This document shows, piece after piece, positions 1 to 8,193 of a stretch of DNA of 64,000 bases. A program made the translations under genes and the position numbers. The notes below the pieces were generated by a model that saw only the letters and a program-made list of their open reading frames with translations, made no database searches and had not been told where the DNA came from. This stretch comes from CALFML01 sp044222245 (GTDB taxonomy: Bacteria; Myxococcota_A; Polyangia; Palsa-1104; JAEUJZ01). The stretch is from contig JBGANQ010000016.1 in assembly GCA_044222245.1 (NCBI GenBank), forward strand, positions 68,062 through 132,061. The letters run 5' to 3'. Each line of letters begins with the position of its first letter. Position 1 is the first letter of the stretch.

Positions 1-16
1 TGGAGACTAATCGGTC

Positions 17-835
17 ATGGAGACCTCAACCCAAGGACCGATCCCCGAGCTGTTCGAGCTGGAGCTCCTGGGCGAGGGCACCGAGCGCCGCTACCGGCGC
101 GCCCGGCCGGAGGTCGAAGGGCTGCCGTGGGGCACCCTGGACACCCGCGACTTCGACCCGCAGGTGCTGGTGGCGGCGCGCCGCAGCTGGACCAGCGCCG
201 CGTTTCAGGAGTACCGCACTGCCGGCGCGTGCTCGGCGACTCTGCGCGCGCTCGTCGAGTGCCGCGCGCCGCTAGATCTAATCGCCGGTTTTGCCCGCTT
301 TCCCATGGACGAGGTCGTGCATGTCGAGCTGTGCGCCCGCTTGGCGATGGAGCTTGGCGGCGGCACCGAGCTTGTGCACGAGCCTTCGGCGATGTGCGCC
401 GATGCCGATCCCAGGCTGCCCCCGCTAGAGCGCGCCTGCCAGCTCGTGACGCGTAACTTCTGCGTCGGGGAGTCGCTGTCCATCCCGCTGCTGCACGGCA
501 CCTGGGTGCGCACCACCTTGGCCCTGCCGCGCGCCGTGCTCGGTCGCATCGTCCGCGATGAGGCCGCTCACGGCGTCGCCGGCTGGACCTTCCTCGACTG
601 GGTTCTGCCCCTTGTGCCAAGGTCGACCCTGGAGCTGCTGCGCCGCACGGCGGTCGACGCGATCTCCGAGATCCTCCGCCTCTGGGTCGACCTCCGGCAG
701 CGCCCGCAGCCGCCGGCGAGCGCCGGTCAGGCCCTGGGCTGGATGCCCACCGAGGAGTATCTGGAGCTGGCCGCCCGCTCGCTGCAGCGCCGGGTGCTCG
801 CGCCCTTTGCCGATCGCGGGATTCACCTTTCGTAA
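17..835 (+). CDS. Ferritin-like di-iron protein
   Basis: The 272-residue protein shows the ligand spacing of a four-helix ferritin-like di-iron site: a Glu in FQEY (about residue 65), an ExxH (E99/H102, 'DEVVH'), a Glu in 'VGES' (E152) and a second ExxH (E182/H185, 'DEAAH'). This is the pattern expected for a carboxylate-bridged di-iron centre; the substrate or oxidation reaction cannot be read from the sequence. No signal peptide is visible, so a cytoplasmic location is likely. The ATG at 17 is the first start in the window and no good Shine-Dalgarno site precedes it, so the true start could lie upstream of the window. The gene stands alone, with a decayed GST region downstream on the opposite strand. 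Confidence 0.72.
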   Translation: METSTQGPIPELFELELLGEGTERRYRRARPEVEGLPWGTLDTRDFDPQVLVAARRSWTSAAFQEYRTAGACSATLRALVECRAPLDLIAGFARFPMDEVVHVELCARLAMELGGGTELVHEPSAMCADADPRLPPLERACQLVTRNFCVGESLSIPLLHGTWVRTTLALPRAVLGRIVRDEAAHGVAGWTFLDWVLPLVPRSTLELLRRTAVDAISEILRLWVDLRQRPQPPASAGQALGWMPTEEYLELAARSLQRRVLAPFADRGIHLS

Positions 836-959
836 CCCGAAAGGGGGCTCTGCCCGCCCCTCCACTCCCGCGCCCCATTGCCCAGAACAGCTTGGCAATC
901 CGCAGATCGAAGCGATGCGGCGCCTTCCTGACCGAGGCGGCGGAGCGCTACCCAAGCGG

Positions 960-1184
960 CGAGCTGCTACACGCTCGACCCGGTCTCGAGCAGCGTGAGC
1001 TCGCTTCCTCATAGGTTGGGATCTGGCCGAACCGATTGAGCGCCAGAGGCGCGGGGCTGCTTGAGCGCGACGAACGTCTCGAGGCGAACCTCGTAGCGCT
1101 GGCCTCTTCCTCCAGCGCCCACCGCACGCGCGCATCGCCGGCCAGGCCCCGGCCGCCCTGGGGCGACCGGTCGAAAGCGGTGAT
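960..1184 (-). pseudogene. Decayed glutathione S-transferase N-terminal domain
   Basis: No intact ORF exists here, but the reverse strand read in three frames gives consecutive pieces of a GST thioredoxin-fold N-terminus: 'ITAFDRSPQGGRGLAG', 'ARVRWALEE', then after a shift 'GQRYEVRLETF.ALKQP', then after another shift 'LALNRFGQIPTYEE', then 'ELTLLETGS'. The order and spacing match the GST pattern RVRWALEE / YEVRL / LALNPFGQIPxxEE / LxLFESGAI. At least three frameshifts and a missing start codon make it non-functional. It lies directly downstream of the ArsR/SRPBCC pair on the same strand and was probably its third operon member. The C-terminal helical domain is not recognisable in 840-960. 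Identification is by motif reading only. Confidence 0.68.
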
Positions 1185-1192
1185 GGCGATCG

Positions 1193-1690
1193 CTATAGCG
1201 TAACGAGAAGCTCGTCCAGCTGCGTGAACGTCTCGCCCATCCCGTCGTAAGACCCCAGAGCAGCCTCGAGCGCTTCCTTCGAGGCATGGAGATCGTGCAT
1301 CACGACCAGCGTCTTGCCGCCCTTTTCCTCCAAGGTCACCGTGGTGACGGCCCCACCCTCGCCACCTTCGTCATTGGTCCAGACGAGGCGCGAGTGCGGC
1401 GTCACTTCGAGGTACCTACCGAAGAACGCCAGCGGCTCGGGGGCACCGACGTCGAATTCGAGACGGTACCCGCCCCCGACCCGAACATCCATCGTGCAGG
1501 AAAGCAGCTTCAGGCCAGCCGACTTGGGCACCCACCAGCGCTTGAACAGCTCGGGCTTGGTCCACGCCTCGAACACCAGACGCGCCGGGCCGTTGAAGGT
1601 TCGCGTGATGATCATCTCACGCTCCGACTTCCGCTTCACTTCAGTGGGGTTCTTCATCGCGGTGGGCTCACTCTCACTTTTTGCGTCCAT
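1193..1690 (-). CDS. SRPBCC (AHSA1-type) domain protein
   Basis: The 165-residue protein has the hallmarks of the Aha1-N-homology-like START/SRPBCC fold: 'ITRTFNGPARLVFEAWTKPE' followed by 'RWWVPK', 'DVRVGGGYRLEF', 'GRYLEVTPHSRLVWTND' and a C-terminal amphipathic helix with 'LGSYDGMGETFTQLDELL'. Such proteins bind hydrophobic small molecules, and many sit beside ArsR-like regulators, as here. The ATG at 1690 overlaps the end of the regulator gene by 17 bases, implying translational coupling; an internal ATG at 1657 is an alternative start. The ligand is unknown. A broken GST follows directly. Confidence 0.85.
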   Translation of the reverse strand: MDAKSESEPTAMKNPTEVKRKSEREMIITRTFNGPARLVFEAWTKPELFKRWWVPKSAGLKLLSCTMDVRVGGGYRLEFDVGAPEPLAFFGRYLEVTPHSRLVWTNDEGGEGGAVTTVTLEEKGGKTLVVMHDLHASKEALEAALGSYDGMGETFTQLDELLVTL

Positions 1691-2033
1691 GGGTCATCTC
1701 CTTGCGTTTCAGTTCCTCGAGAACTTTGTCCAACTCGTCGAAGCGTGAGGCCCAGAGCTGATGGTACCTCTCGATCCAAGCCGTCTCTTGCTCCAGTCGG
1801 CGCGGGCCCAGCTTGCAGGTCCGCACGCGTCCGACCTTCTCCGTGCTGACGAGCCCGGCCTGCTCCAAGACGCCGACGTGCTTCTTCATGCCCGTGAGGG
1901 TCATGCCGAACTTCTGCGCGAGCTCGGTGATCGAAGCGTCGGCACGTCCTAGCTGCTCCAGCACGCCGCGCCGGGTGGCGTCTGCAATCGCGGCGAACGA
2001 GGCGTCGAGGCCGGGTCTTTCAAACTGAACCAT
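1674..2033 (-). CDS. ArsR-family transcriptional regulator
   Basis: A 119-residue winged-helix protein starting at ATG 2033 (MVQFERPGLD). The region 'ASFAAIADATRRGVLEQLGRADASITELAQKFGMTLTGMKKHVGVLEQAGLVSTEKVGRVRTCKL' region has the ArsR layout: 'ADATRRGVLEQL', recognition helix near 'LTGMKKHVGVLEQAGL', and wing 'GRVRTCKLG'. No paired metal-binding cysteines are seen, which fits the metal-independent ArsR group commonly paired with SRPBCC genes. The ORF could be read further upstream, but those residues are low-complexity and lie over the WD40 remnant, so 2033 is preferred. It probably controls its own operon (SRPBCC and former GST). Confidence 0.87.
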   Translation of the reverse strand: MVQFERPGLDASFAAIADATRRGVLEQLGRADASITELAQKFGMTLTGMKKHVGVLEQAGLVSTEKVGRVRTCKLGPRRLEQETAWIERYHQLWASRFDELDKVLEELKRKEMTHGRKK

Positions 2034-2303
2034 GTGGTTCAGTATATAGCGCAGGGCCGACAACATGGCAAGGGGCGCGATCGGCGTGGCGGTAGATCTG
2101 GGGCGGCGCCTCCGGCAGGACTCTACGTCGCGGGTTGGTGCAAGCGCGTGCGAAGGCTGCCGGTCTTCACTTCCAGGGCCCCGGCTGCTGCGCTCCGCGA
2201 GGCCCTGATAGAGTCCTCGCACCTGTGCTCGCGCCAGCTGAGGAGCTGCCGGCAATCTGGGCGCGAGACCTGGAAGTTGCGGCGACCTTGCCATCGTTGG
2301 CAG

Positions 2304-2516
2304 CACCGCGCGAGCGCGGATGGCAAGCACGTCATCTCGGAATCCTGGGATAAGACGCTGAAGAGGTGGGACCTGGACAGCGGCACTTGCCTGGGCACTG
2401 TCTATGGAACTGGCCCAGTGCTCGCTGCGGCGCTGCAAGCCTCACGGCTTGTGGCAGGCGATGCCGCTGCCAAGTCCTTAGTTTGCAAGCACTTCGCACC
2501 GCCGCGGATCGTTTGA
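2304..2516 (+). pseudogene. WD40-repeat remnant
   Basis: Within otherwise non-coding DNA the plus strand encodes about 60 residues with the periodicity of WD40 blades: 'ADGKHVISESWDKTLKRWDLD' followed by 'GTCLGTVYGTGPVLAAALQ' and 'SRLVAGDAAAKSLV'. This matches the usual 'DGxxxxSGSxDxTLKxWDL' blade and the start of the next. The surrounding frame lacks WD40 features and no plausible start or domain context remains. It reads as the 3' end of a large, mostly deleted WD40 (possibly NACHT/TPR-WD40) gene. The rest of 2034-2709 shows nothing recognisable apart from the promoter region of the hydrolase at 2710. Confidence 0.6.
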
Positions 2517-2709
2517 TAGTCCGTTTTCTCTCGGTTGCTACGCTTCAGGTTGAGAGGTCGCCACCGAGAGACGGCGGCGCGCAAGTCTTCCGCGGCGCCG
2601 GCAGGCCCCTGCAGACTGGGGACTTGGGCGCCGATCGATTCAGGCCCGCAGCGCTTGGCAGCGCGACTTTTGTGCTGACTTTTGGTGGGCGCGAGTCGCA
2701 TCATGCGCC

Positions 2710-4110
2710 ATGCATCGCTTCGCTGCGGCTATCTTGTTGTGGACCGGGACGAGCTACGCGAAGCCGGCAAGTCCCTCCTCCGAGGTGGTCTTGCTCGAGA
2801 AGGTCATCGCGGACGAGCTGGCGCAGACCCGCACCCCGGGCGCGGCGATGGTCGTGGTCAAAGATGGAGCCGTGGTATACGCGCGCGGCTTCGGGCGCGC
2901 CAGCAGCGAAGGGTCGGCACCGGTGACCACAGCGACCCTGTTCCGGCTCGGCTCGACAACGAAGATGCTGACCGCGACGGCGGTGCTGAGCCTGGTCGCC
3001 GATGGCAAGCTGTCGCTCACGCAGCCGGTTACGCGGTACCTGCCGACCCTGGGCGAGGCGTTTTCGCGCGTGACCCTGCAGCAGCTGCTCTCGCACTCGG
3101 CCGGGCTGTGCGAGGCGACCCCGAAGATCGACTCCAGAGACGACGATGCGCTGGAAAGAGAGATCGCCGGCTGGGCAGGCACGCAGCGCTTCTACACCGA
3201 CCCCGGCGCGCAATACTCATACGCGGGGCCGTCCTACTATCTGTCTGGGCGGCTCCTCGAGCTCGTCACCGGCAAGCCGTACGCGGACGCCATGGAGCAG
3301 CTCGTCTTTGCGCCGCTCGGCATGAAGTCCTCGACGCTGCGCCCGCTGCTGGCGCTGACCCGGCCGCTCGCCCAGGGCCACGTCGCCAGCCTGGATGGCG
3401 TGCAGGTCGTGCGCCCCATGGTCGAAAACGTAGCCATGTATCCGGGCGGCTCGGTGTTCTCGTGCGCCGATGATCTGGGGCGCTTCATGCTCGCCATGCT
3501 CGCCGGCGCACCACTTGGCAAGCCGCGGGTCGCCCGCGAGTTTTTGCAGCGCCGCTTTGCCCTGCCGACTCCGCCGCCCGACCGCGGGAAGTCCTTTTAT
3601 GGCTTTGGCACCGTGGCGTACGATCTGGCCGAGGTGCCGGTGTTCGAGCACGGCGGCGTGCGGCGGGGCTACGGCTCTTTCATCCGCATGATTCCCGCCA
3701 AGCAGGTCGGCATCGCGGTGCTCGCCAACCTGAACGGCACCAACCTGCGCAAGAGCGTCGCCCGGGCCACCCACATCTTCGCCGGCCTGGACGAGCCGCG
3801 CGACGAGCCGCGCCCGCCGATCGCGCCGCTTGCGTCCGAGCTCGCCGCAGTCGCCGGGGAATACAGGCAGTGCGGGCTGAGCTGGCGGTACTCGGTGGCG
3901 GGGGACACCCTCCTGCGCGAGTTCGCGGGTGAGAAGACCGTGATGAAGCGACGGGCCCCCTTATATTACGCCGCCGATGACGGTCAGGACGCGCTGTTCC
4001 TGCTCGATGCCAAGGGCCAGGTCGAGTACGTGCACTCCGATCTGGTGAGCGCCAAGAAGCAGTCCGCCCCCGACCCCGGGCCACGCTCCGCCGCAGGTCG
4101 CGCGCCCTGA
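2710..4110 (+). CDS. Serine beta-lactamase-fold hydrolase (class C / esterase EstB-like), secreted
   Basis: The 466-residue protein opens with a short signal sequence (MHRFAAAILLWTGTSYA). The penicillin-binding-protein-like catalytic fold follows, with SxxK as S82-T-T-K85 in 'FRLGSTTKMLTATAVL', the 'LLSHSAGL' loop (about 127-133), and the third motif HGG in 'FEHGGVRRGYGSF'. The second motif, normally YxN, reads Y169-S-Y171 ('AQYSYAGPSYYLSG'), so the conserved Asn is absent. A C-terminal beta-rich region of about 100 residues resembles the lipocalin-like tail of such hydrolases. It is likely periplasmic. Substrate (peptide, ester or lactam) is not inferable; a true antibiotic-hydrolysing role should not be assumed. 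Confidence 0.83.
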   Translation: MHRFAAAILLWTGTSYAKPASPSSEVVLLEKVIADELAQTRTPGAAMVVVKDGAVVYARGFGRASSEGSAPVTTATLFRLGSTTKMLTATAVLSLVADGKLSLTQPVTRYLPTLGEAFSRVTLQQLLSHSAGLCEATPKIDSRDDDALEREIAGWAGTQRFYTDPGAQYSYAGPSYYLSGRLLELVTGKPYADAMEQLVFAPLGMKSSTLRPLLALTRPLAQGHVASLDGVQVVRPMVENVAMYPGGSVFSCADDLGRFMLAMLAGAPLGKPRVAREFLQRRFALPTPPPDRGKSFYGFGTVAYDLAEVPVFEHGGVRRGYGSFIRMIPAKQVGIAVLANLNGTNLRKSVARATHIFAGLDEPRDEPRPPIAPLASELAAVAGEYRQCGLSWRYSVAGDTLLREFAGEKTVMKRRAPLYYAADDGQDALFLLDAKGQVEYVHSDLVSAKKQSAPDPGPRSAAGRAP

Positions 4111-4125
4111 CGTCGGCGGCGCTGC

Positions 4126-5067
4126 TCAGCTGCGGTCGGAGCCAAAGGTGATCGCCCGCCGCACGGCAGAGAGCGGAGCGCGCTCGTCGAAGGAGATGCG
4201 ACCGTCGCGGGACACCACACCGAGCCGCTGCCACAGCGCTTGCAGATCGACCGGCGCCGGCTTGTTCTTCATATCGTCATACAGTCGCCGCAGCACATCG
4301 CCGCCGATGGCGCGATCGCCCACGGCGAGCACGCGGTCGATGGGCCACAGCTCCTCCAGCGTCCCGCCCTCGGCGACAATGGCGCGCAGCGCGTGCTCGA
4401 TGCCCTTGCGGTTGTCGCTGCGCAGGCGAGTCTGGACATCGGCCACCAGCCAGAACATCGCGCCTCCCCAGTAGGTGCGCCCCCAGCCGAACGTACAGTC
4501 CAGGCCCTGATCGCCGCGTCCGGGAAGTCCCTGCGGCATGTCGCGCACCAGGTCGCCCCAGACCTGCTCCGCGCTCAGCGCATGAATGCGCGCGCGTCCG
4601 AGCGGCTCGGCGTAGGTCGCCAGGCCCTCCTCCATCCAGTGGTGGCAGCTGGCCAGGCTCGGGAAGCCAAGGTGGAACAGCTCGTGCGGCATCACCCAGT
4701 CCGCTTGCAGCTGGGCCGAGGTGGACTGCTCACCCAGCGCGATGTGGACTTGCGGGGGCTGGCTGCGGTAGGTCGTGCCGCCGCTTACCCCCTCGCCGTC
4801 TTCGATGCGGAGGTAGATGTGAGCCGCGCGCACGGGAAAGCGGCCGAGGTAGCTGCTCACCGCCTGGGCCGCGGTGTGGATCCAGTCCAGCACTGCCGCT
4901 TCGCCCACGGCGAGCCGTCCCGGCTCGAAGTGCACCTGCAGGGCGGCGTCGCCGACGCGCAGCTCGTAGGGGCGCGCGGGGCGGGCCGGCGGCAATGCGC
5001 TGCACCCCCAGAGGCAGACGAGCGCTCGGTTCAAGATCGCGAGGGACTGGCGGCGAAGCATCGTCAT
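4126..5067 (-). CDS. Gluzincin-type zinc metallopeptidase-like lipoprotein
   Basis: The 313-residue protein has a signal region ending 'LVCLWGC', a plausible lipobox placing the mature N-terminus at Cys22. The metal site reads 'HELFH' (HExxH) followed about 20 residues later by 'WMEEGLATY', supplying the third Glu ligand, the arrangement of M1/M61-like gluzincins. A downstream 'GWGRTYWGGAMFWLVADVQTR' helix is also typical of M61-related proteins, and the C-terminus carries a short 'LWQRLGV' segment. A surface or periplasmic peptidase is inferred. The gene converges with the hydrolase at 2710. A two-codon shorter start (ATG 5061) is possible. Confidence 0.75.
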   Translation of the reverse strand: MTMLRRQSLAILNRALVCLWGCSALPPARPARPYELRVGDAALQVHFEPGRLAVGEAAVLDWIHTAAQAVSSYLGRFPVRAAHIYLRIEDGEGVSGGTTYRSQPPQVHIALGEQSTSAQLQADWVMPHELFHLGFPSLASCHHWMEEGLATYAEPLGRARIHALSAEQVWGDLVRDMPQGLPGRGDQGLDCTFGWGRTYWGGAMFWLVADVQTRLRSDNRKGIEHALRAIVAEGGTLEELWPIDRVLAVGDRAIGGDVLRRLYDDMKNKPAPVDLQALWQRLGVVSRDGRISFDERAPLSAVRRAITFGSDRS

Positions 5068-5261
5068 CGTACGCCTGAAGAAGCGCCCCGGCGCCCGTCC
5101 GCGCGGCGAGAACCAGGAGCTGCGGCAGCGGTCCCATTGTATGGCTGCACCGCGGCCGCGACAAGGGCAAGCCCCGGCGAGACGGCCGGTGGCCGTCGCT
5201 AGCGGCAGTCGAGCGGCCAGTGAGCGGCCGTCGCGCGCCAGTTGAAAGGCGGCGCGCCCGG

Positions 5262-5672
5262 TCAGCCCTTGGCGCGCATCTTGTTGCCCTTGGCGTCGTG
5301 GGTGACCTCGGCCAGGCCGAGCGCCTCCAGCAGCGGTGGAATGTACATGCCGAACCGGCCGCGCAGCCCTTTCTTAAGCCCATACCAGCCGCCGATGGGG
5401 TTATCGCTAGAGCGGCCCCAGGACTCCACCGTTCCCTCCTTGGCCGGCTTCTGCTCATCGGCGCTGCCGAGCTCCATCCAGTCGCCGTGCCCCTTCAGCA
5501 TCGCGTGCAGCTCGTCGATGCAGCGCGGGTCGTAGTGCAAGACGGTCTTTCCCACCGTGCACACCAGCACCTGTTTGCCTCCAATGGTATCAAGGTGCAT
5601 GGTGTAGTCGGCGGTCCCGGGCGGGGTCTTTAGCGCGAGCGGCTTGTCCTTGGTTCCGATCTGGTGCTTCAC
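5262..5672 (-). CDS. Uncharacterised small protein in AraC/SRPBCC operon
   Basis: A 136-residue soluble protein (MKHQIGTKDKPLALKTPPGT...) with no signal peptide, rich in Lys/Gly toward its C-terminus ('WYGLKKGLRGRFGMYIPPLLEALGLAEVTHDAKGNKMRA'). It resembles conserved proteins of unknown function that begin with a 'KTPPGTxxYTMHxD' motif. The start overlaps the stop of the SRPBCC gene by 4 bases (5669-5672), so it is the last gene of a three-gene operon led by an AraC regulator. The co-conservation suggests a shared substrate or stress response, but no function can be assigned. Confidence 0.75.
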   Translation of the reverse strand: MKHQIGTKDKPLALKTPPGTADYTMHLDTIGGKQVLVCTVGKTVLHYDPRCIDELHAMLKGHGDWMELGSADEQKPAKEGTVESWGRSSDNPIGGWYGLKKGLRGRFGMYIPPLLEALGLAEVTHDAKGNKMRAKG

Positions 5673-6118
5673 GACGCGCCTCCAGGCATGGACTCGGCTT
5701 TTTTCTTCAGGTCCGCAGCGAACTGATTAAACGACTCGTCAAAGGAAGGGATCATCCGGGCGAACAGGGGGAACAGCGGCCCGCCGATCTTCTCGTGCAT
5801 GCTGAACGTCACGACCCCAGAGCCCTTGGGGGTAATTGCATACGTGCGCCGGCCCATGGCGTCGCCCCAGACCAGCCGGCTCGGCGGCTGAAACTCGCGC
5901 ACCGTCAGCTTGAAGGTCCGCTTGGGGTCGAGCGTCGAGCGCAGCGCGATCTTGCTCCCCGCTGCGATCTGCCCCTCGATGGACAGCACCGTCGAGCTCC
6001 ACGAAGGGTACAGCGCGGCGTTGGTCAAAAGCGACCACAGGATCTCGGGGGTCGCGCGGATGTCGATCGCCACCTCGGTCTCTCGCGAGAACAGGCGGCT
6101 CTTAGTCGTCGCAGTCAT
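5669..6118 (-). CDS. SRPBCC family protein
   Basis: The 149-residue protein reads 'VAIDIRATPEILWSLLTNAALYPSWSSTVLSIEGQIAAGSKI', a classic polyketide-cyclase/dehydrase-type SRPBCC start. It continues with 'LRSTLDPKRTFKLTVREFQPPSRLVWGDAMG' and a C-terminal helix. The fold forms a hydrophobic cavity for small ligands; the ligand is unknown. It overlaps the AraC gene upstream and the unknown gene downstream by 4 bases each (ATGA-type junctions), so all three are translationally coupled. Confidence 0.85.
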   Translation of the reverse strand: MTATTKSRLFSRETEVAIDIRATPEILWSLLTNAALYPSWSSTVLSIEGQIAAGSKIALRSTLDPKRTFKLTVREFQPPSRLVWGDAMGRRTYAITPKGSGVVTFSMHEKIGGPLFPLFARMIPSFDESFNQFAADLKKKAESMPGGAS

Positions 6119-7068
6119 CTTTTTTGCTCCTTGCGATGGCGAAGCGAAGTTTCGCCATGTTCGGCCCCGGCGTCTTGTAAAAATTGGACAAGGTTGGGGC
6201 TGAAGTCAGCCGGCGCGCCTGCGGGGAAGTAGCCGACCTGGGCGCTCGGCACCACGCCGGCGAAGGTCCGACAGTCCCGCACGAAGTGCGACTGATCATA
6301 GTAGCCGCACCGCGCCGCGACATCCGCGAGCGTGCACCCCGGGTGCCCCTTGAGCAGCAGCAGCGCATTCTGGAAGCGCACGATCCGCGCGAAGGTCTTG
6401 GGACTAAACCCCAGGTGGTCGCGAAACAGCCGGTCCAGCTGCCGGATGGCGATCGACCCGAGCTCGCACAGCTCGTCGATGCGGACCAGACCCCCCGCGG
6501 CTTCGATCTTGGCCTTGAGGCGGTGCAGGGTCTGCTGTCCGGGCGTGGGGCGCAGCCGGCCGAGGAAGAAGGCATCAAGCAGCTGGGCCTGGGCGTGCAG
6601 ATCGTCGCCGGCGGCGCGCAGCTCTTGCTCTAGCGGCAGCAGGCTTTTGCCAAAGACCTCGGCGACCGGGACCACGCGGTTATTCCACCTGTGGACCGGT
6701 GGCGTCACAAAAGGCGCCAGTCCCGCTGTATGAAAGCGCACGCCGACGACGTGCATGGCGCCCTTTTGCGAGATCTTGATCGGATAGCTGCGCTGCGCGT
6801 CCAGGTTGGAGTCGAGGTAGCTGCGCGGGGGCTCACCGATGCGGGTGCGGGTGTAGGGGTCGCCGAAGTTGAAGATCAAGTCGGCTCGCGCATCGACAAA
6901 GACGTCCACCGAGAGCTCGAAGGGCGCTTGCGCTCCGGTCTGGAGAAACCAGTAGTTCGCGATGTAGGCGGACAGCGTCACCGCAGGCTGGCTGATCAGG
7001 TACACGGATACTCGCTGTTCGCTTATCACTAACCGGCACCCGTTACAAGCCTGGTCTGCGGCCGCCAC
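6115..7068 (-). CDS. AraC-family transcriptional regulator
   Basis: The C-terminal ~100 residues form the double helix-turn-helix of AraC proteins: 'IAIRQLDRLFRDHLGFSPKTFARIVRFQNALLLL' and 'TLADVAARCGYYDQSHFVRDCRTFAGVVPS'. The N-terminal region ('YIANYWFLQTGAQAPF...VFVDARADLIFNFG', 'VVGVRFHTAGLAPFV') is the beta-rich sensory domain common in this subgroup. The listed start is a GTG at 7068; other in-frame GTGs at 7029 and 7008 lie nearer the conserved region, so the first dozen residues are uncertain. It heads the operon with the SRPBCC and unknown genes and presumably regulates them. The 221 bases beyond it (7069-7289) hold no recognisable gene. Confidence 0.86.
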   Translation of the reverse strand: MAAADQACNGCRLVISEQRVSVYLISQPAVTLSAYIANYWFLQTGAQAPFELSVDVFVDARADLIFNFGDPYTRTRIGEPPRSYLDSNLDAQRSYPIKISQKGAMHVVGVRFHTAGLAPFVTPPVHRWNNRVVPVAEVFGKSLLPLEQELRAAGDDLHAQAQLLDAFFLGRLRPTPGQQTLHRLKAKIEAAGGLVRIDELCELGSIAIRQLDRLFRDHLGFSPKTFARIVRFQNALLLLKGHPGCTLADVAARCGYYDQSHFVRDCRTFAGVVPSAQVGYFPAGAPADFSPNLVQFLQDAGAEHGETSLRHRKEQKR

Positions 7069-7289
7069 CGCCGCGGAGCCCTCAAGGCTTCTTCACTGGC
7101 GAGCTGACGCTTGCCGCTGTCCTCAAGGCCCGCCGTCGCCACCTCGAGCAGGAGACCCGGCGCGAGCGCCCGATTCCCATCCATCAAGTGCTGCTCAAGC
7201 TCCGCCGGCGCGGGCCCGCTCAAGATTAAGCCGAGACGAAAGTAGGGCCGCTGCGCAGCGCGCCTGACCTAGTCCCCTAGAGCCGCGCG

Positions 7290-7949
7290 CTACGGGCGGT
7301 CGGCAGTCACGATGCGGAGGTGTTTCATCAGGCGCGTCGCCGCGCCGATGCTTGGCGACATCGCGGCACCGAGCTGCGGCACGCCCTCGTCGCGCACCAC
7401 GGCAAAGCCGTAGCGGCTCAGCAGCGTGCGCATCGCCTCGGGGGTGAAGGCGGAGCGGAAGGGCTCGCCCAGGAGCCCCACCGCCAGGCCCACCAGGCGC
7501 ATGATCAGCGCCGGCTGAGTATACAAGATCACCAGGCGGCTGCCGGGGGCCGAGCGGGGCGAAAGGGCCGCGAGCGTCGCTTCCACCTGCTCGGCAGTCA
7601 GGTACATCACCACGCCCTCCCAGATCCAGGCCGTCGGCTGCATCGGGTCATGGCCAGCGGCTGCCAGCGCGTCGCCGAGCTTGTCGCGGGTGAAGTCAAC
7701 CGGGACAAAGCGCACCTCCCGCGCTCGCAGGGTGAGCGCCGCTGCCCGCTGGCGCTTGAGCTGCTGCGAATCGGGGTGATCGACCTCGAAGACCACCGCG
7801 TCACGGAGCTCGTCCATGCGCCAGGCCCGCCCATCCAGTCCTGCCCCGAGGATCACCACCTGGGACGTCCGGCAGCCGCGCAGCGACTCGTCGATCTCCA
7901 CGGTGCGTGCCGTCATCATGGTTCTGAGCGCAAGGGCTCTGAAGGGCAA
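7290..7949 (-). CDS. SAM-dependent methyltransferase, LCM/PPM1-like (N-terminally short)
   Basis: The 219-residue product has the leucine-carboxyl-methyltransferase-like SAM site: 'IDESLRGCRTSQVVILGAGLDGRAWRM' (motif I at 31-44), acidic loop 'VVFEVDHP' (about 52-59) and 'WIWEGVVMYLTAEQV' (107-121). Relatives carry 50-80 more residues before the RTxxID helix, which are missing. The only upstream in-frame start is a TTG at 7949; ATGs at 7919 and 7916 are the next. The gene either encodes a short variant or has lost its 5' end, possibly through the same instability seen in the adjacent kinase. The methyl acceptor is unknown. Confidence 0.78.
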   Translation of the reverse strand: MPFRALALRTMMTARTVEIDESLRGCRTSQVVILGAGLDGRAWRMDELRDAVVFEVDHPDSQQLKRQRAAALTLRAREVRFVPVDFTRDKLGDALAAAGHDPMQPTAWIWEGVVMYLTAEQVEATLAALSPRSAPGSRLVILYTQPALIMRLVGLAVGLLGEPFRSAFTPEAMRTLLSRYGFAVVRDEGVPQLGAAMSPSIGAATRLMKHLRIVTADRP

Positions 7950-8193
7950 GCCGGGAAACTTGCCCTGGCCGGCTGCGGGAATCGATCCGCAGTCGATCCG
8001 TGGGGCCTCCTGAAGGCTGCTTCAGCGACGGGAGATAGGAGAGCGTACAGCACAGGTTGTAAGGTGTCCATCTTGCGGCCAGTACTATCCCGAGAGTGGA
8101 CGCCACAGCTGCGGCACGCCCGATACGATCAGGTGCCCATCGTGCTCGGTGGACTATCCGTTTGGCGGCGTGCATCAGTGCGCAACTACCGGG

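Noticed and set aside
7029..7223. Possible small reverse-strand ORF (64 residues) or forward 'RRRHLEQETRRER' peptide
   Set aside because: Neither reading has a supported start, a ribosome-binding site or a recognised family, so it is left as intergenic.
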